Shown: positions 14,227 through 15,771 of the stretch, one piece after another
Position numbering within the stretch: the first letter of the stretch is position 1
Layout: the number at the start of each line of letters is the position of its first letter
Assembly: GCA_947624755.1 (NCBI GenBank)
Contig: CANQLQ010000016.1
Coordinates: forward strand, 1-15,771
Origin: an uncultured Clostridia bacterium
GTDB lineage: Bacteria; Bacillota; Clostridia; Oscillospirales; Acutalibacteraceae
DNA length: 15,771 nt
Direction of reading: 5' to 3'
The notes under the pieces: generated by a model
What the model saw: the letters and a program-made list of their open reading frames with translations, nothing else
What the model was told of the DNA's origin: nothing
The model's database searches: none
Position numbers and translations under genes: made by a program

Positions 14227-14267
14227 AAAAAATACCTGTCGGGCGGTGAAATAAATTCACCCGTCAA
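14223..14267 (-). CDS. Possible 14-residue leader peptide overlapping the lexA start
   Basis: On the minus strand, GAAAGGA is followed after 6 nt by TTG, then MTGEFISPPDRYFL and a TGA that overlaps the lexA ATG as ATGA. The leader has a better ribosome site than lexA itself, and it covers the hairpin GGTGAA/TTCACC (14245-14261) that lies just before the lexA site. Translational coupling would be expected if real. It is short, starts with TTG and could be chance. Confidence 0.3.
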   Translation of the reverse strand: MTGEFISPPDRYFL

Positions 14268-14302
14268 AACCGATCCTTTCTATAAAATTATGCAGATGCG
14301 CA

Positions 14303-14314
14303 GAACATTTGTAA
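14303..14314. promoter_or_regulatory. Putative LexA operator 1
   Basis: GAACATTTGTAA. One half is the Gram-positive LexA half-site GAAC, and the other (GTaa) is degenerate. It lies just downstream of the lexA -10 box, near the transcription start. Confidence 0.5.
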
Positions 14315-14326
14315 TCGTTTAGCCTT

Positions 14327-14355
14327 ATTATATCATATTGTTTTTTAAATTGCAA
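14327..14355 (-). promoter_or_regulatory. lexA promoter
   Basis: On the minus strand, TTGCAA (14350-14355), a 17-nt spacer and TATAAT (14327-14332). Its -35 box overlaps operator 2 and its start region overlaps operator 1. Confidence 0.75.
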
Positions 14356-14366
14356 ACATTTGTTTG
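14353..14366. promoter_or_regulatory. Putative LexA operator 2
   Basis: CAAACATTTGTTTG has perfect 6-bp inverted arms around TT and shares ACATTTGT with operator 1. It resembles the GAACN4GTTC box of Gram-positive LexA with A for G in the outer bases. It overlaps the lexA -35 and is about 95 bp from the divergent gene at 14461, so it could affect both. Confidence 0.5.
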
Positions 14367-14460
14367 TCGTTTTTTTAAAAAACTTTTACTTTCCTTGAAT
14401 AATTTATCTTCTTTGAACCAAGAATTAAGCCGTAAATAAATTATGATTGGCGGTTAAACG

Positions 14461-15198
14461 ATGGATAACAAAAACGGATCATTCAATCAGAAAGTCAAGT
14501 CCAAGGGCTTCTATATTACTGTTGCTCTTGCTTTTGCGGCAATTATAGCAAGTGTAGTAATTTCATATTATACTTCGGGGCGTATCGGTGAGAAGGCAGA
14601 ACCGACAACAGATGCGCAAACAGTTTTTTCCCTTCCTGCCGAAGCAGAAAAAGAAGATGTTCCCGATGAAAGAACATTGGCGGACGAAGAAAACGACAAC
14701 TCTTTTGATACCGAGACTGAGACTCCCTCTGTTTCTGAAAGTGAAACACAAACCACAACAGCAGTTACAACTACCGAAGCTGCTTTTGTCAACAAGGAAT
14801 TTATACGTCCGGTTGACGGTGAAATAATTAAGCCGTTTTCAATTGATACTCAGCAATACAGCAAAACAATGGGCGATTGGAGAGTGCATCTCGGAATTGA
14901 CCTTTCCGGTAAAGAAGGGGATCCCGTATACTCAATCGGTAACGGAAAGGTAACAAAGGTTCTTTCCGATACAAAATGGGGTTATATAATTGAAATTGAT
15001 TACGGTACGTTCACCGCGCGATATTGCGGAATAAGCCAAGACGGAGCGGTAGGAATTGACGAGAAGGTTTCTGCGGGTGAGGTTATAGGCAAGCTTTGTC
15101 CTATAGCGTGTGAAGCCCTTGACGGCGTGCATCTTCATCTTGAAGTGATAAAAGATTCAGTGAATGTTGACCCGGTAAAAGCAATTGGTGCTTTTTAA
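14461..15198 (+). CDS. SpoIIQ-like M23 (LytM-domain) protein
   Basis: 245 residues, bitopic: a short basic N-terminus, membrane helix about 16-37, an acidic Ser/Thr/Glu-rich linker (45-108) and an M23 domain (about 112-240). Zinc ligands His143 and Asp147 (HLGID) and His226 with catalytic-type His224 (HLHLE) are present. The other catalytic His, normally in a Y.H motif, is Gly190 (YCGIS). The block YSKTMGDWRVHLGIDL (133-148) closely resembles SpoIIQ, the mother-cell/forespore channel protein of endospore formers that pairs with SpoIIIAH. Other M23 endopeptidases are possible. The start ATG has GGCGG 8 nt upstream, a modest site. No clear promoter found. Not in an obvious operon. Confidence 0.72.
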   Translation: MDNKNGSFNQKVKSKGFYITVALAFAAIIASVVISYYTSGRIGEKAEPTTDAQTVFSLPAEAEKEDVPDERTLADEENDNSFDTETETPSVSESETQTTTAVTTTEAAFVNKEFIRPVDGEIIKPFSIDTQQYSKTMGDWRVHLGIDLSGKEGDPVYSIGNGKVTKVLSDTKWGYIIEIDYGTFTARYCGISQDGAVGIDEKVSAGEVIGKLCPIACEALDGVHLHLEVIKDSVNVDPVKAIGAF

Positions 15199-15295
15199 GG
15201 TCTGTATGCTAACTTGATTAAGGTTCGAGACAAGATGAAGTTATGGTTTTATAGCTAAAGTTGTTTCGCGAAGAAAAAATAAAAATCTGGATAAA

Positions 15296-15685
15296 TCTAA
15301 CTGCGTAACTGCGGCAGGAGGTGTCTGCACCTCTCCGTCACACTGCGTGTGCCACCTCCCCTTTCAGGGGAGGTAAATTGCTTAATCGAAAAATTACGAA
15401 AATAGGTTCAGCACCAAGCCGTGTCGTGGTATGTGTGTAAAGATTTGTATCAATCCAACCCGCGTAACTCGTGCAGGCGATGCCTGCCGTCACACTGCGT
15501 GTGCCACCTCCCCTTTCAGGGGAGGTAAAATTGCTTAATTGAGAAATTGCGGGAATAGGTTCAGTACCAAGCTGTGCCGTGGTATGTGTGTAAAGACTTG
15601 TATCAATCCAACCCACGTAATTGCCGCACGCCATGCGTGCCGCGGGCGATGCCCGTGGGCGACCACATGGGGTCGCCCCTACATA
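15296..15685. repeat. Family B GC-rich repeat block with tandem 152-bp units (B3)
   Basis: Two units begin with CCGTCACACTGCGTGTGCC at 15335 and 15487, a period of 152 bp. Each has CCTCCCCTTTCAGGGGAGG hairpins and a conserved interior (GGTATGTGTGTAAAGA...TGTATCAATCCAACCC). It ends with GGGCGACC/GGTCGCCC at 15657-15678, as in block B1. Block B2 is the reverse complement of one unit. The frame at 15338-15634 on the minus strand only translates the repeat. The rest of 15199-15771 is AT-rich and holds no gene that I can see. Confidence 0.85.
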
Positions 15686-15771
15686 TAAATCCTTGGTTCA
15701 GATTGAATATAGACCTATTAATAATTTGTTAAAATTCAATTAAAAATTATTAAATTTTCGTATATTTCTCA

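Noticed and set aside
15338..15634. 98-codon minus-strand frame
   Set aside because: It is a direct translation of the tandem 152-bp repeat, with the same peptide repeated; not a gene.
15335..15640. Possible CRISPR-like array from repeated units
   Set aside because: The units are 152 bp, in two tandem copies with conserved interiors; there are no short repeats with unique spacers and no cas genes.

Overview
The window looks like a chromosomal segment of a low-GC Gram-positive anaerobe of the Clostridia, most likely a gut or rumen Oscillospiraceae/Ruminococcaceae member. This is inferred from strong AAGGAG-type ribosome sites, TTG-17-TATAAT promoters, a DivIVA homologue, ZapA beside a U32 protein, a LexA of Gram-positive type, a SpoIIQ-like M23 protein and GC-rich dispersed palindromes. 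No rRNA, CRISPR array, integrase or transposase gene is visible.

Layout. 2-1028 (minus): tRNA-Thr and an alpha/beta-hydrolase. 1151-1867 (plus): trmB. 1886-3355 (minus): a PM20D1/CPS1-like M20 metallopeptidase. 3808-5875 (minus): a divIVA-like gene and, in the same operon, a membrane protein with a degenerate signal-peptidase-like domain. 5876-6841: no supported protein gene, but two MITE-like repeats, a candidate structured RNA with a near-consensus promoter, and a GC-rich repeat nested in a MITE. 6842-9180 (plus): an ABC-F ATPase and a phosphatase-fold protein that has lost nearly all catalytic residues. 9304-12305 (plus): zapA, a U32 (RNA hydroxylase type) gene and a dCMP deaminase gene, probably one operon. 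12306-13220: a palindromic repeat block, the tail of what looks like a polymorphic toxin, then a UPF0158-like gene in the immunity position. 13221-13629: two MITE-like repeats and a hairpin. 13630-14226 (minus): lexA, with promoter, operators and a possible leader peptide. 14461-15198 (plus): the SpoIIQ-like gene. 15199-15771: another palindromic repeat block.

Two repeat families shape the region. Family A has inverted ends near AAGGAAGCNCTGATTAAT and is present six times (47 to about 470 bp). One copy forms the 3' end of trmB, one lies in the divIVA 5' leader, and one separates a promoter and structured RNA from the ABC-F gene. Family B is a GC-rich composite palindrome of about 150 bp, present in three blocks.

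The strongest leads are the toxin-tail/UPF0158 pair at 12632-13220, the pseudo-phosphatase at 8479-9180 and the structured RNA at about 6228-6340. Several other proteins here also lack a family-defining catalytic or metal-binding residue. All family assignments are from reading motifs by eye; no database search was run.
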